This document shows, one piece after another, positions 21,149-32,759 of a DNA stretch of 64,000 nucleotides. Source of the DNA: Chionoecetes opilio. Its lineage: Eukaryota > Arthropoda > Malacostraca > Decapoda > Majidae. Position 1 is the first letter of the stretch; each line of letters begins with the position of its first letter. Location: contig JACEEZ010021738.1 in assembly GCA_016584305.1 (NCBI GenBank), positions 36,860-100,859 on the forward strand. Reading direction: 5' to 3'. Both the position numbers and the translations under genes were made by a program. The notes under the pieces were generated by a model. That model had not been told where the DNA came from and ran no database searches. It worked only from the letters and a program-made list of their open reading frames with translations.

Positions 21149-22180
21149 ACGAAGAACCCTCCGCAGGTTGATCCCAGAAGTTATTCGACGGGCAGGCGCC
21201 GCCTCTGCACCGCCCCGGCCACCCCATAAGAAAAAGTTAGGCTAGGGGGCCCTACCACTTGATTTAGAGTGCGGGATTCCCGAGGGCTTTGCCCCGCACT
21301 CGTCATAGGCAGACCCCTACCCTGCGTCTGCATAGGAGGGGTCTGCATGGTCGGGCCCCCCGGCAAAACCGGGTCGGGGGCGCGATTACCGCGCCCCCGG
21401 CCTCTACCTCTTAATATGTTTGTGACTAGTTTAGTTTTTACAGGGAGGGGCTGCAAACCCCCCCCCCCACCCAACCAATCTATGTCAGGGATTGGCCTTA
21501 CTGCTCACCGTGGCCAGGGACGCAGAACCCCCTGTAGGGATTAACCCCAGGCTGCCCACTATTTCACCCATAGCTGGGGCTGGACGACTCAATAGTGAGT
21601 TCATCTGCTCTTAAAGATGGTCTTATTTTTAGTCCATCTGGGTGTCCAGCACACCCTCCTCATTGGAAGAACCAGTGGGGGAGCCAGTTTAGTCGCCGAC
21701 GATCCGACCATGTGGCTGGTTGTACTGGGCTACAAGTTACCAGTAGCAGGGGACAACCCTGACCAGAACCGCGATGGCAGATGGAATTTAACATTGATAC
21801 GTGCAGCGTTATGAATGTTGGTAGAAAAAACCCTGGTAATAGATACACCATACGCAATGTATCGCTGAAAAGATCAGAAGGTGAAAAAGATCTTGGTGTG
21901 AGGGTGAGCCCAGACCTCCGACCTAGGAAATAATGTATTGAGGCTAGAAATAGAGCTAATAGAGTGTTAGGATTCATTACCAGAAGTGTTAAAAGTAGAA
22001 GTGCGGAAGTTGTCTAAAGCCTTATCTGGCTCTAGTCAGACCTCACCTAGTCTATGCAGTTCAGTTTTGGTCTCCATATTTCAGGATGGATATAGCCTTG
22101 TTAGAATCAGTGCAGAGAAGGATGACCAAAGTGATTCAAGGGATGCGTAACTTTAGTTATGATAGGTGATTGAAGCTATT

Positions 22181-23655
<1,475 letters not shown>

Positions 23656-23915
23656 TTAAAGATACACTCACTCGAGAGACGCAGAGTAAGGGGCGATCTG
23701 ATAGAAGTTTTTAAGTGGATAAAGGGATTTAATAAAGGAGCGGTAGGAAAAGTTCTTACGGCTATTAACCAGGGTAGAACAAGAAGTAACGGATGCAAGC
23801 TGGACAAGCGTAGATTTAAAAAAGAAATAGGGAAAAACTGGTTCACAAATAGGGTGGTGATAAATGAGTTCCATGATCTCACTTTGTCAAGCTAATATTA
23901 TATCTCTTCGGTTTT

Positions 23916-23921
<6 letters not shown>

Positions 23922-23986
<65 letters not shown>
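23922..23986 (+). repeat. (TC)n microsatellite at the LINE 3' side
   Basis: A 65-bp CT run immediately follows the CR1-like LINE coding remnant. Downstream 23990-24470 is T-rich and non-coding. Confidence 0.9.
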
Positions 23987-23989
<3 letters not shown>

Positions 23990-24466
23990 ATGATACCGAA
24001 TCATCCTTTTCCATTTTTTCTTTGTTTTCAGGTTTTCTACTGTTACTCTAAAATATCCCATTGTTTTGTTGGTCGCTTAAACTCTTTACTTTTATTTTTT
24101 ACTATTTTTATTTCCTTCTCTATATTTCACAGTTTTCACTTTTCTTTCTATTTGCTTTTTTCTTCATATATATCTGTTTTTTTTTTTTTCATTATCTCTA
24201 AGTTTATTTGCTTCACTTTTTTTTTTCATCATCTGTTAGATTTTTTGCTCTATTGAAAGATGGCAAGAAAACACTGAAACAGGAATACGATACTATATCC
24301 TACGGTTTCAGGGATTATTGAATTATCTTACGAAGACTCAAGTTAAAATATGTTTTATATTAATCCTGTTTCCGCTTACGTTTTCTCACCACCCTTCTAC
24401 TGTTCACATAGGTCACTGTTTTCCAATATATCTGGCACTGTATGTCTGTCTATCAATTTCATCAGT

Positions 24467-24625
<159 letters not shown>

Positions 24626-24870
24626 AGAGAAAGATATATAGACATATATATTTCATATTTGTACAATATTTCTAATAAGGAAAAAAAATGTGTTGATGGC
24701 TATAATCAATCAGCAAGGTAAAGCACAACACAATTTTGTCATTAAACATTCACAAAATACTCTTTTCAAAAGTATATGGCGAGATAAATTGACACGGAAA
24801 CGTACGATGCTTCTGGTTTTCCTTGAAACACGCCATTAGTTATCCACTCCCCCAATCCACACACACGAAT

Positions 24871-24874
24871 GCAT

Positions 24875-24918
<44 letters not shown>
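24871..24918 (+). repeat. (AC)n microsatellite
   Basis: A CA run of about 45 bp. The flanks 24640-24870 and 24930-25199 hold nothing recognisable apart from three near-repeats of TAATGGAAAATATGGCA (25080-25135). Confidence 0.95.
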
Positions 24919-24919
<1 letters not shown>

Positions 24920-25424
24920 TACACACACAAACAAATATTCTGCTGATCAGTTAAATATACAATGTAAGAGTATGAAGGACAGATATTCAGATATTTGACC
25001 CCTTTTTAGACTTCGTGAGGCTAGTAATTCGAGTATTAGTCCAGTCTCAATCACTTGCTTGCACTGAATGGATCTAAGCATAATGGAAAATATGGCAAAC
25101 TAATGGAAAATATAGCACTAATGGAACTATGGCACCAAAATTGTTACCCATCAGTTAAACAAACTTATTAGACCATTTATTACCTGGTATTATTGACCTG
25201 GTATTAGACCAGTGTCCTCCTCGGGACACACTCATTGTCTTGGGCGACTTCAATGCTACTACTGGCACTGTGAGAGATGGCTACGAGTTATGTGTTGGTC
25301 CCCATGGCTCCGGTACCAGAAACACCAACAGTTCTCTGCTTCTGAACTTTGCAAGGTCCAGAAGGTTGAGAATTGCAGGTTCTTGGTATCAGAGACCAGA
25401 GCTGCACCGCTGGACATGGTATAG

Positions 25425-25753
25425 TGTAATATAATGGCTTGTAAAGTGATTAGTATTTGTTATTAACTGTTGGGACAATTGATTGTTAGTGGGTCGTTGG
25501 TGGTGTATCAGCGCTGTCACGTAGGCAGGAGTAACGTCAGCAAGAGGTGTAGTGGCGAGTCACTGGAGCGAGGGAAGGCAGTCCGCCTGCAGACTACAAC
25601 ACGAGACCCACCTCGCCACCACCACACCTGCCACCTGTTCGCTGCCCCGCCGCCAGTACTCACCCGTAGCTGTGTTGTGAACTGTGTACTATTTCCTCCA
25701 CGTGTTTTGTTAAGTAAAGAGAAAAAGCAAGATTTGTTTTCCTTACTGCCACA
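25425..25753 (+). repeat. 5' long terminal repeat (329 bp)
   Basis: It starts TGTAATATAATGG and ends ACTGCCACA (TG...CA). By reading it appears identical to the 3' LTR at 29418-29746, with the same length. It is inserted after TATAG of the LINE. Confidence 0.9.
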
Positions 25754-25768
25754 AGCTATCGAGGCAGT

Positions 25769-26530
25769 ATGGGGGATAAGTTTGACTTGAAGCTGATCCC
25801 TGAGTACGATGGCAGTGGTGCGCACGCTGTGGTGGAGTGGCTGGAGAAGCTGGAATTAGTCTGCAAGCTTCGAGGCGTCGACGATATAGCAAGTGTGATC
25901 CCACTACGCCTAACGGGAGGTGCCTTCGCCGTGTACCTACAGCTGGCCGAGGCGGACAGGAAAAAGACTGAAAAGGTGAAGGAGTTGCTGCTGGCCGCGT
26001 TTGCAGTAGATCCTTACGTGGCCTATGAACAGTTCGTGAGCCGAAAGTTGCGCAGTGGAGAGTCGCCAGATGTGTATTTGGCTGAGCTTCGGCGACTGGC
26101 ATCTCTGTTTGGCGGAGTGAGTGACAAAGCCCTTGCCTGCGCCTTCGTGGCTGGACTGCCGGAGGAAGTCCGCCAGCTACTCAGAGCTGGGTCACGTATG
26201 GAGGCTCTTGACTTGAACCAGATTCTGACGCGGGCAAGAGCGGTCATCAGGGACGACAGCCTCCTTGGATCATCGGAGGCGTGCCTTGGTGCCACAGCAG
26301 GCTATGGCGCCGTGCCTCGTGTGGCTGCTGCAAGTCAACGGTGCTATGTGTGTGGTGGCCCTAATCATCTCGCCAGAGACTGTTTAGCTCGCCAACAAGC
26401 TCATGGCCGCACACGGCGACGAGTAAGGTGCTACCAATGTGGTGGTTTAGGCCACATTGCATCAGAGTGTTCGGGAAACGGGCATGGAGAGGGGGCGTCA
26501 GCGCCAGCCTCCTCTCATGGCGGTCAGTGA
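25769..26530 (+). CDS. Gag-like protein with two CCHC zinc knuckles
   Basis: The 253-residue frame begins MGDKFDLKLIPEYDGSG just 15 nt after the LTR. Residues 20-165 are a helical capsid-like region (DVYLAELRRLASLFG). Two zinc knuckles follow: CYVCGGPNHLARDC (192-205) and CYQCGGLGHIASEC (221-234), each C-x2-C-x4-H-x4-C, which bind RNA in the nucleocapsid. The frame ends 103 nt into pol. The slippery heptamer falls at codons 235-237 (S-G-N). No break is seen. Confidence 0.85.
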   Translation: MGDKFDLKLIPEYDGSGAHAVVEWLEKLELVCKLRGVDDIASVIPLRLTGGAFAVYLQLAEADRKKTEKVKELLLAAFAVDPYVAYEQFVSRKLRSGESPDVYLAELRRLASLFGGVSDKALACAFVAGLPEEVRQLLRAGSRMEALDLNQILTRARAVIRDDSLLGSSEACLGATAGYGAVPRVAAASQRCYVCGGPNHLARDCLARQQAHGRTRRRVRCYQCGGLGHIASECSGNGHGEGASAPASSHGGQ

Positions 26531-29403
26531 GTGAGGCGTTACCATGTGCTATGGTGAGTGTGGAGGGCGTACGTCGTCGTGTGTTGGTGGATACCGGGTG
26601 TTCCCGAAGTATCGTCCATGTTTCGTGCTGCCAGGCATGGACGAAGGGTGTCGTCGACATGGTCATTGTGAGCGGGGAGAAGTGGCAGTGCGAGGGAACA
26701 GGTGTCGTACACCTCCAGCTTAGCGGCGGGGCTTCCACTGACGTTTGCGTGTGTGTAACAACTGCGAAGCCCCTTGGTTTTATGGTAATTCTCGGCATGG
26801 ATGGCATAACGGCCCTTGGGGGAGTTACAATCGATGCTCAGAATAGTGTTCGATTTGGCATAGAAAAGTCAGAGATCTGTGCGGCTGCCGACACCGTGGT
26901 GGCAGTGGAGGAACCTGATTTTAGTGCCAATTATGACCCTCTGTCTAATTGTTGGACGGCAGCCTGGAAGTGGTCAGGGGGTAAGGAGCCTGGTGTCCTG
27001 CGGAATACGGTAGAGGCTTACTCTGTGCCTCCCGAAGCAAGAGACTTGTATGAAGAGGAGCTCCAGAAGGGGATAGAGGATGGCTGGTTACTTCCGTACG
27101 ACGAACATAAGTACGGACCAGCTAAAGGTCTGATTCCTCTCATGGCCGTTGTTCAACGCAACAAGAAGAAAGTGCGGCCAGTAATGGACTTCAGAGAGCT
27201 CAATGCACACATCGACGCGTTCACGGCGGACTCTGACGTGTGCTCAGACAGACTGCGGGAGTGGCGGAGGCAAGGGGTGAATGTCTGCGTGATTGACCTT
27301 GCAAAGGCTTATCTCCAGATTAGAATTCACGACTCCCTGTGGCCATATCAGACTGTGAATTTTAAGGGCCAGAGGTATTGCTTAACGCGACTGGGATTTG
27401 GCCTAAACGTTGCCCCGTTGGTTATGAAAGCAGTGCTCAACAGTGTTCTCTCACAAGATCCCATCGTTAGAAAAGGAACGTCAGCTTACATCGACGACAT
27501 TCTTGTTAATGAAGACGTTGTTAAGGCCAGTCGTGTACAAGAACATCTCGAGAAATTTGGACTAACAAGCAAGCCATGCGAGCGACTTGCTGAAGGAGCA
27601 CGAGTGTTGGGCCTGAGAGTCTGGGGGGAGCAGAGAGGCCTAGTGTGGAAGAGAGACAGCGAGGTGGACAACGTACCAAGTGAGTTGACGAGGCGGGTGG
27701 TGTTTTCGTTCTGCGGCAAGTTGGTGGGCCACTATCCTGTGTGTGGTTGGCTGCGAGTGGCGACGGGCTTCATCAAGAGGAGGACCAATTTCCTCTCAGA
27801 GGGATGGGATGAAGTCATCGTCGATGAAGAAATAAGGAGGTTTCTGGATGAGGTCGTGGCTGAAGTTAGGAAGAATGATCCTGTGAGAGGATTTTGGAGT
27901 GCCAGAGGCGACGAGGCCAGAGTTTGGGTGGACGCCAGTTCTTTGGCGCTTGGTGCTGCAGTAGAGATCGACGGCAGCATCGTTGAAGACGCCAGCTGGC
28001 TACGTAAAGAAGACTCGAGCCACATCAACATGGCCGAGTTGGATGCAGTTATCAGAGGATTGAATCTCGCATTGGCCTGGAAGATCAGAACGGTGGAATT
28101 GATGACGGACTCCTCTACAGTGCATCGATGGATCTCTGATGGCCTCTCAGGTAGAAGCAGGCTTAAGACCAAGGCTGCGAGCGAGATGCTCATTCGGAGG
28201 AGAGTGGGCATAATACTGTCGTTGGTCGAGGAGTGCGGCCTCCAGCTGTCGGTTACTCTCGTTCCTTCTATCAACAACAAGGCTGACAGTTTGACACGCG
28301 TGCCGCAGCGTTGGCTGAAAGTCCCCGATGCCTGCCCTACAGCCACGCAACCAGTGTGTGCAGCCGTCGTTACTGTACCACACGACAAGATTGAAGAGAT
28401 ACACCATACTGCAGGTCATCCAGGTGTAAAACGCACGCTTTATTTTGTAAGGCGAGTCGACCCAGCAGTCACCAGGCGGCAGGTGCAAGCTGTCGTCGCA
28501 AATTGTAAGGCGTGCCAATCTATTGACCCAGCACCAGTAAATTGGCGGAAGGGGAGCCTCGACGTGGAGAGAATCTGGCAGAGAGTCGGTATGGACATCA
28601 CTCACTGTGGTGGACGGCCGTACCTAACTCTTATCGACTGTGGACCATCAAGATTTTCAGTTTGGCGTCAACTGAGGCTGCAGACCAGCGACAGCATCAT
28701 TAAGCAGTTAGAAGCGGTGTTTTGTGAACGTGGGGCCCCGGAAGAGTTGTTGACGGACAACGACACCGCTTTTCGCAGTAGGCTGTTTGCAGACTTCGCT
28801 AAGAGATGGGATGTGCGTCTCCGTTTTAGATGTGCACATGTCCCGTCAGGAAATGGCATAGTTGAAAGATGCCATCGGAATATAAAGGTTATTGCTGCGA
28901 GGAAAGGTTGCTCTGTAGCGGAGGCTGTATACCTGTACAACTTAAGGCCTCACGATGAGCACGAATCTTCATCTGCCCCTGCTAACATGCTGTACCGGTA
29001 TCCTGTCAGAATCCGAGGAGTGGATCCCTGTGAAGAAAGCAAGTTGGAAGCAGACGGCCCCTACCAGCCTGGTGATGAAGTGTGGGTAAAACCACATAAC
29101 GTGCGTTGTGATGGACAGCATAAGAGAGGTAAAGTTACTAACATCTTATCCCACCAGGCTGTTGAAGTCGACGAAATCCCCCGCCATGTTAGGGATCTTC
29201 ATCACTTTACTCCCCAGACACCTCAGGAGGATGTTGTAACCACGGACAGCGAGGACGATGAGCTTCTCATTCAGCTTCCTGGACAGGCTGATGAGGAGGA
29301 AGGAATTGACGAAGATGCTGCTGCTGGAGATGAGTTGGACCGAGAGCTTCCAAGGCGGTCGTCGAGGGTTAGAAGGCCCCGAGTGTGTACTTTATGTGAA
29401 TAG
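26428..29403 (+). CDS. Pol polyprotein: protease, reverse transcriptase, RNase H, integrase
   Basis: The frame is -1 relative to gag and overlaps it by 103 nt, so it is probably reached by frameshifting, not by its nominal first Met. Numbering from that Met: protease VDTGCS (54-59); RT with VRPVMDFRELNA (249-260), VIDLAKAY (288-295) and the catalytic YIDD (354-357); RNase H acidic residues D502 (VDAS), E537 (MAELDA), D561 (MTDS) and D620 (KADSLTR); integrase zinc-binding H660, H664, C693, C696; catalytic D723, D777 and E813, a D-D35-E spacing; then a GPYQPGDEVWVK module (877-888). A Glu/Asp-rich tail and RRSSRVRRPRVC follow. All catalytic residues are present and the frame is uninterrupted. 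Confidence 0.88.
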   Translation: MLPMWWFRPHCIRVFGKRAWRGGVSASLLSWRSVSEALPCAMVSVEGVRRRVLVDTGCSRSIVHVSCCQAWTKGVVDMVIVSGEKWQCEGTGVVHLQLSGGASTDVCVCVTTAKPLGFMVILGMDGITALGGVTIDAQNSVRFGIEKSEICAAADTVVAVEEPDFSANYDPLSNCWTAAWKWSGGKEPGVLRNTVEAYSVPPEARDLYEEELQKGIEDGWLLPYDEHKYGPAKGLIPLMAVVQRNKKKVRPVMDFRELNAHIDAFTADSDVCSDRLREWRRQGVNVCVIDLAKAYLQIRIHDSLWPYQTVNFKGQRYCLTRLGFGLNVAPLVMKAVLNSVLSQDPIVRKGTSAYIDDILVNEDVVKASRVQEHLEKFGLTSKPCERLAEGARVLGLRVWGEQRGLVWKRDSEVDNVPSELTRRVVFSFCGKLVGHYPVCGWLRVATGFIKRRTNFLSEGWDEVIVDEEIRRFLDEVVAEVRKNDPVRGFWSARGDEARVWVDASSLALGAAVEIDGSIVEDASWLRKEDSSHINMAELDAVIRGLNLALAWKIRTVELMTDSSTVHRWISDGLSGRSRLKTKAASEMLIRRRVGIILSLVEECGLQLSVTLVPSINNKADSLTRVPQRWLKVPDACPTATQPVCAAVVTVPHDKIEEIHHTAGHPGVKRTLYFVRRVDPAVTRRQVQAVVANCKACQSIDPAPVNWRKGSLDVERIWQRVGMDITHCGGRPYLTLIDCGPSRFSVWRQLRLQTSDSIIKQLEAVFCERGAPEELLTDNDTAFRSRLFADFAKRWDVRLRFRCAHVPSGNGIVERCHRNIKVIAARKGCSVAEAVYLYNLRPHDEHESSSAPANMLYRYPVRIRGVDPCEESKLEADGPYQPGDEVWVKPHNVRCDGQHKRGKVTNILSHQAVEVDEIPRHVRDLHHFTPQTPQEDVVTTDSEDDELLIQLPGQADEEEGIDEDAAAGDELDRELPRRSSRVRRPRVCTLCE
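26473..26519 (+). promoter_or_regulatory. Predicted -1 ribosomal frameshift signal between gag and pol
   Basis: The heptamer G GGA AAC (26473-26479) is in the gag reading frame and fits the X XXY YYZ rule. A stem-loop follows: GAGAGG (26487-26492) pairs with CCTCTC (26511-26516), an inner GGCG (26494-26497) pairs with CGCC (26502-26505) around a TCAG loop, and CAT/ATG extends the base. The spacer is 7 nt to the GAGAGG stem. It lies inside the gag/pol overlap and shifts into the pol frame. Confidence 0.8.
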
Positions 29404-29409
29404 TATTCA

Positions 29410-29417
29410 GGGGGGAG
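29410..29417 (+). promoter_or_regulatory. Polypurine tract before the 3' LTR
   Basis: GGGGGGAG directly precedes the TG of the 3' LTR, the position of the plus-strand primer in LTR retrotransposons. The same tract precedes the partial LTR at 30237. Confidence 0.8.
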
Positions 29418-29746
29418 TGTAATATAATGGCTTGTAAAGTGATTAGTATTTGTTATTAACTGTTGGGACAATTGATTGTTAGTGGGTCGTTGGTGGTGTA
29501 TCAGCGCTGTCACGTAGGCAGGAGTAACGTCAGCAAGAGGTGTAGTGGCGAGTCACTGGAGCGAGGGAAGGCAGTCCGCCTGCAGACTACAACACGAGAC
29601 CCACCTCGCCACCACCACACCTGCCACCTGTTCGCTGCCCCGCCGCCAGTACTCACCCGTAGCTGTGTTGTGAACTGTGTACTATTTCCTCCACGTGTTT
29701 TGTTAAGTAAAGAGAAAAAGCAAGATTTGTTTTCCTTACTGCCACA
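29418..29746 (+). repeat. 3' long terminal repeat (329 bp)
   Basis: Starts TGTAATATAATGG and ends ACTGCCACA. No difference from the 5' LTR was found by eye. Confidence 0.9.
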
Positions 29747-30273
29747 TATACCTGTACAACTTAAGGCCTCACGATGACCACGAATCTTCATCTGCCCCTG
29801 CTAACATGCTGTACCGGTATCCTGTCAGAATCCGAGGAGTGGATCCCTGTGAAGAAAGCAAGTTGGAAGCAGACGGCCCCTACCAGGCTGGTGATGAAGT
29901 GTGGGTAAAACCACATAACGTGCGTTGTGATGGACAGCATAAGAGAGGTAAAGTTACTAACATCTTATCACACCAGGCTGTTGAAGTCGACGGAATCCCC
30001 CGCCATGTTAGGGATCTTCATCACTTTACTCCCCAGACACCTCAGGAGGATGTTGTAACCACGGACAGCGAGGACGATGAGCTTCTCATTCAGCTTCCTG
30101 GACAGGCTGATGAGGAGGAAGGAATTGACGAAGATGCTGCTGCTGGAGATGAGTTGGACCGAGAGCTTCCAAGGCGGTCATCGAGGGTTAGAAGGCCCCG
30201 AGTGTGTACTTTATGTGAATAGTATTCAGGGGGGAGTGTAATATAATGGCTTGTAAAGTGATTAGTATTTGTT
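29747..30273 (+). mobile_element. Duplicated retrotransposon 3' fragment: pol end plus 37 bp of LTR
   Basis: 29747-30236 is homologous to 28928-29417 (offset 819 bp) and 30237-30273 to the first 37 bp of the LTR. Five or so substitutions distinguish the pol segments (for example GATGACCAC for GATGAGCAC, and GGCGGTCATCG for GGCGGTCGTCG). So this is not a simple duplicate of the adjacent copy. It joins the LTR end directly at TATACCTG and the LINE at TTCAATGC, with a TT overlap. It still encodes the C-terminal GPY-like module to the stop codon. Confidence 0.85.
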
Positions 30274-31765
30274 CAATGCTACTACTGGCACTGTGAGAGA
30301 TGGCTACGAGTTATGTGTTGGTCCCCATGGCTCCGGTACCAGAAACACCAACAGTTCTCTGCTTCTGAACTTTGCAAGGTCCAGAAGGTTGAGAATTGCA
30401 GGTTCTTGGTATCAGAGACCAGAGCTGCACCGCTGGACATGGTATAGTAATGCCGGAGGGGTAACAAAGGAGATCAACCACATCCTCGTTAGCACTCGTT
30501 GGAGGATCCTCCAGAACTGCAGGGTTTACCGGAGTGCTGAGTTCTTTGGAACAGATCACAGACTTGTTGTTGGTACACTTAAGCTTCATGTCAAGTCCAG
30601 AAGAATCTCAAGAGGTAACCATACTGTGTTTCATCTTGAGAAACTGAAGGACTTGACATGTGCTCATGAGTATACGGTGGCAGTCTCAAATCGGTTTGAT
30701 GTGCTCGGTGCTCTCGGGGACCCTGTAGAACTGTGGGATACCTTCAAACGTGAAACTCTACAGGCTGCCAAGGATTGTATTGGGGAGCGCCCGAGGTCAA
30801 GGCGTGGTTTTGTCTCGACGGAGACGTTGGAGAAAATCGAGGAGAGTCGCGCTGCCAGGCTGGCTGGGAACCGGGACCAGCACAGGGCTCTGTCACGCCG
30901 GACTAGAACCCTCCTGGGGAGAGACAAGGAGAGGTATGTCAGGAGTCTCGCTGAGGATGTCGAGGGTCATTTGAACGCTAATGACCTCCGACCCACCTAC
31001 CGATCACTGAAGAAGCTCCGTTCCAAGTCTCCTTCTCGGGCGAGTGCTATTCGAACTGCAGATGGGCGCCTCGTGTCGGACATGGATGGGCAGATGGCTC
31101 GTTGGGCTGAGTACTTTGGGCAGTTGTTCACGGTGGACCCTCCAACTGAGCAGCTTCACACCACTGGGTTACAGGCAGTGGATGCCGATCCTCCCATTGA
31201 CGAAAACGCACCCTCTCTTGACGAGGTCAGAGAGGCTGTAGCAAAGTTGAGGGGTGGAAAGGCAGCTGGTGTTTGTAATATCAGTGCGGAGCTCCTCAAA
31301 GCTAGGGGTGAGGCCATGATCCACGGGTTGCATGCTGTCCTGACTGCCGTGTGGCAATCAGGTACCATTCCTCCTGACTGGAAAAGGGGGCTGGTCGTCC
31401 CTATCTGGAAAGGGAAAGGGGACCGTCAGGACTGCAACCATTACCGCGGTATTACACTGCTCAGCGTACCAGGCAAGGTGCTTGCCCATCTATTGCTGAC
31501 ACGGATTCGCAGCCATCTGGTGAAGCATCAGAGACCTCAGCAGTCTGGGTTCACGCCTGGTAAGTCAACAACGGACCGTATCCTAGCGCTTCGTGTTCTG
31601 GTGGAACGCCGACGTGAGTTTCGACAGGGGATGCTTGCAGCCTATGTTGATCTCAAGAAGGCGTTTGACTCAGTGCATCGTGAGTTACTCTGGGATCTTC
31701 TGCGACTTCCGAGGGATTCCTGCAAGGATTATTGGTTTGATAACTGGTCTGTATTCTGGGACTGA
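30274..31765 (+). pseudogene. LINE endonuclease C-terminus to mid reverse transcriptase
   Basis: A single open frame of nearly 500 codons reads FNATTGTVRDGYE, WYSNAGGVTKEINHIL, FFGTDHRLVVG (end of the endonuclease, TDH motif), a linker, then RT blocks PPDWKRGLVVPIWKGKG, HYRGITLLSVPGK, SGFTPGKSTTDRI, and AAYVDLKKAFDSVHRELLWD (motif A Asp). A frameshift near 31710 ends it. The RT continues in another frame (31760-32195) with GVRQGCVLAPSLFN and the catalytic FADD (LVFADDAVIFAES). A GAA-to-TAA nonsense change stops it at 32193-32195 relative to the copy at 58000. A further 1-nt deletion lies near 32382. Confidence 0.75.
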
Positions 31766-31767
31766 GA

Positions 31768-32758
31768 GTGCTGTGAAGTGTGGGGCAGGTGTATCCAGCT
31801 TCTTTCCTGTGAATACAGGAGTGAGGCAAGGGTGCGTCCTTGCCCCATCACTTTTCAACGCTTGTATGGACTGGGTATTGGACAAGGTTGTAGATCAAAG
31901 TGATTGTGGAGCATCCGTTGGCAACACCAAGATCACTGATCTTGTTTTTGCCGATGATGCAGTAATCTTTGCTGAGTCGCTGGAGGTCCTGGTGATGGCT
32001 CTCGAGGCGCTGCACGAGGAGGCAAAGCCTTTGGGACTTGAGGTATCCTGGCTCAAGACCAAGGTCCAGGTGTTTGGAGACTTACTAGATAAAGCAGTAC
32101 AGTCTGTTCATGCGTGTGGCGAGGACATTGAGATCTTGGAAAGTCTTACATACCTTGGTAGCGCAGTCCATAATGACGGCGGGTCACGTCAATAAGTCTT
32201 ACGGCGGATTGGCATAGCCCACGGTGTTATGGACTCGCTCAGCGGGAGTATTTGGCGTTGTCGGTACCTGTGCAGGAGGATAAAGATCCGGATCTTCAAA
32301 TCGCTTGTGATCCCTGTCTTACTCTATGGTTGTGAGACATGGACACTAAATAGTGACTTGAAGAGACGAATCAATGCCTTTGGTATAAGTGTCTTCGCAG
32401 AATCATGGGGTATCGCTGGGATGATTACGTGTCAAATCAGCGATTGCACCGTGAGACTGAATCGAGGCCTATTACCTGCATAGTCCGTCAGCGCCAACTT
32501 CGGCTATATGGACATGTGGCACGCTACCCTGAAACCGATCCTTCCCATCGGGTTGTATCTGTAAGAGACAATCCGGCGTGGAGGAGGCCAAGGGGGCGCC
32601 CACAAAGCTCGTGGCTGGGGCAAGTTGATGTTTCTTGTCGAGAGCTGCTTGGTATGGGAAAGGAGCCTGCATGGGAACTCGCGCGTGGTGACCCTCAGGA
32701 GTGGCGTCGTAGGGTGGGCGAGGCGACGCGCCCCCCGGCGTATGCCCCCAATGATTGA
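31768..32758 (+). pseudogene. LINE RT palm motif to C-terminal domain
   Basis: Continuation of the broken LINE ORF. GVRQGCVLAPSLFNACMDW, FADDAV and GLEVSWLKTKVQV are RT motifs B to D. After the stop at 32195 the frame resumes with VLLYGCETWTLNSDLKRRI and, after a frameshift, [20 protein letters not shown] to AYAPND. The C-terminal block is typical of RTE/BovB-like LINEs. It ends at 32755-32758 before the short ATGATTGA tail. Confidence 0.7.
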
Positions 32759-32759
32759 A

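Larger units (their letters stand above)
17986..21550 (-). mobile_element. RTE-type LINE, minus strand, split by a DNA element
   Basis: On the minus strand the endonuclease part (from about 21185, VLRVGSWNVMCLSDDHRLPLL, down to 20227) and the linker to early RT part (18644-17986) are collinear with the LINE copies at 25200 and 55625. They are separated only by the inserted element at 18645-20226. Upstream of the endonuclease, 21190-21550 is G+C-rich and holds an Arg/Pro-rich frame (21181-21474) that may be the LINE's 5' region. The endonuclease shows GRL/GDFNATTGPV and KEIDHILVSTRW. The 3' two thirds of the RT are missing, cut at the N at 17985. Confidence 0.75.
25425..29746 (+). mobile_element. 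Young Ty3/Gypsy-like LTR retrotransposon with intact gag and pol
   Basis: Order: LTR, 15-nt leader, gag, overlapping pol (protease, RT, RNase H, integrase, GPY-like module), purine tract GGGGGGAG (29410-29417), LTR. Integrase after RNase H excludes the Ty1/Copia order. Both ORFs are open and the LTRs are identical, so insertion was recent. The leader between LTR and gag start (25754-25768) is too short for a normal 18-nt primer binding site and does not start with TGG. Flanks TATAG (left) and TATAC (right) are a near-match for a 5-bp TSD. Confidence 0.9.
25200..32758 (+). mobile_element. RTE-type LINE, plus strand, interrupted by an LTR retrotransposon
   Basis: The left piece (25200-25424) encodes the endonuclease GDFNATTGTVRDGYELCVGP region and ends in GGACATGGTATAG. 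The right piece starts at 30274, 174 bp upstream of that point in LINE coordinates, so 25251-25424 and 30274-30447 are a duplicated LINE segment. The right piece runs through the RT to the C-terminus and ends in AATGATTGAATGATTGAG, a short repeat tail typical of RTE elements. The 5' endonuclease part is absent. Confidence 0.75.

Noticed and set aside
26428..26473. Independent start of pol at its first Met
   Set aside because: The Met lies inside the gag zinc-knuckle coding region; the frameshift signal downstream explains pol expression better.
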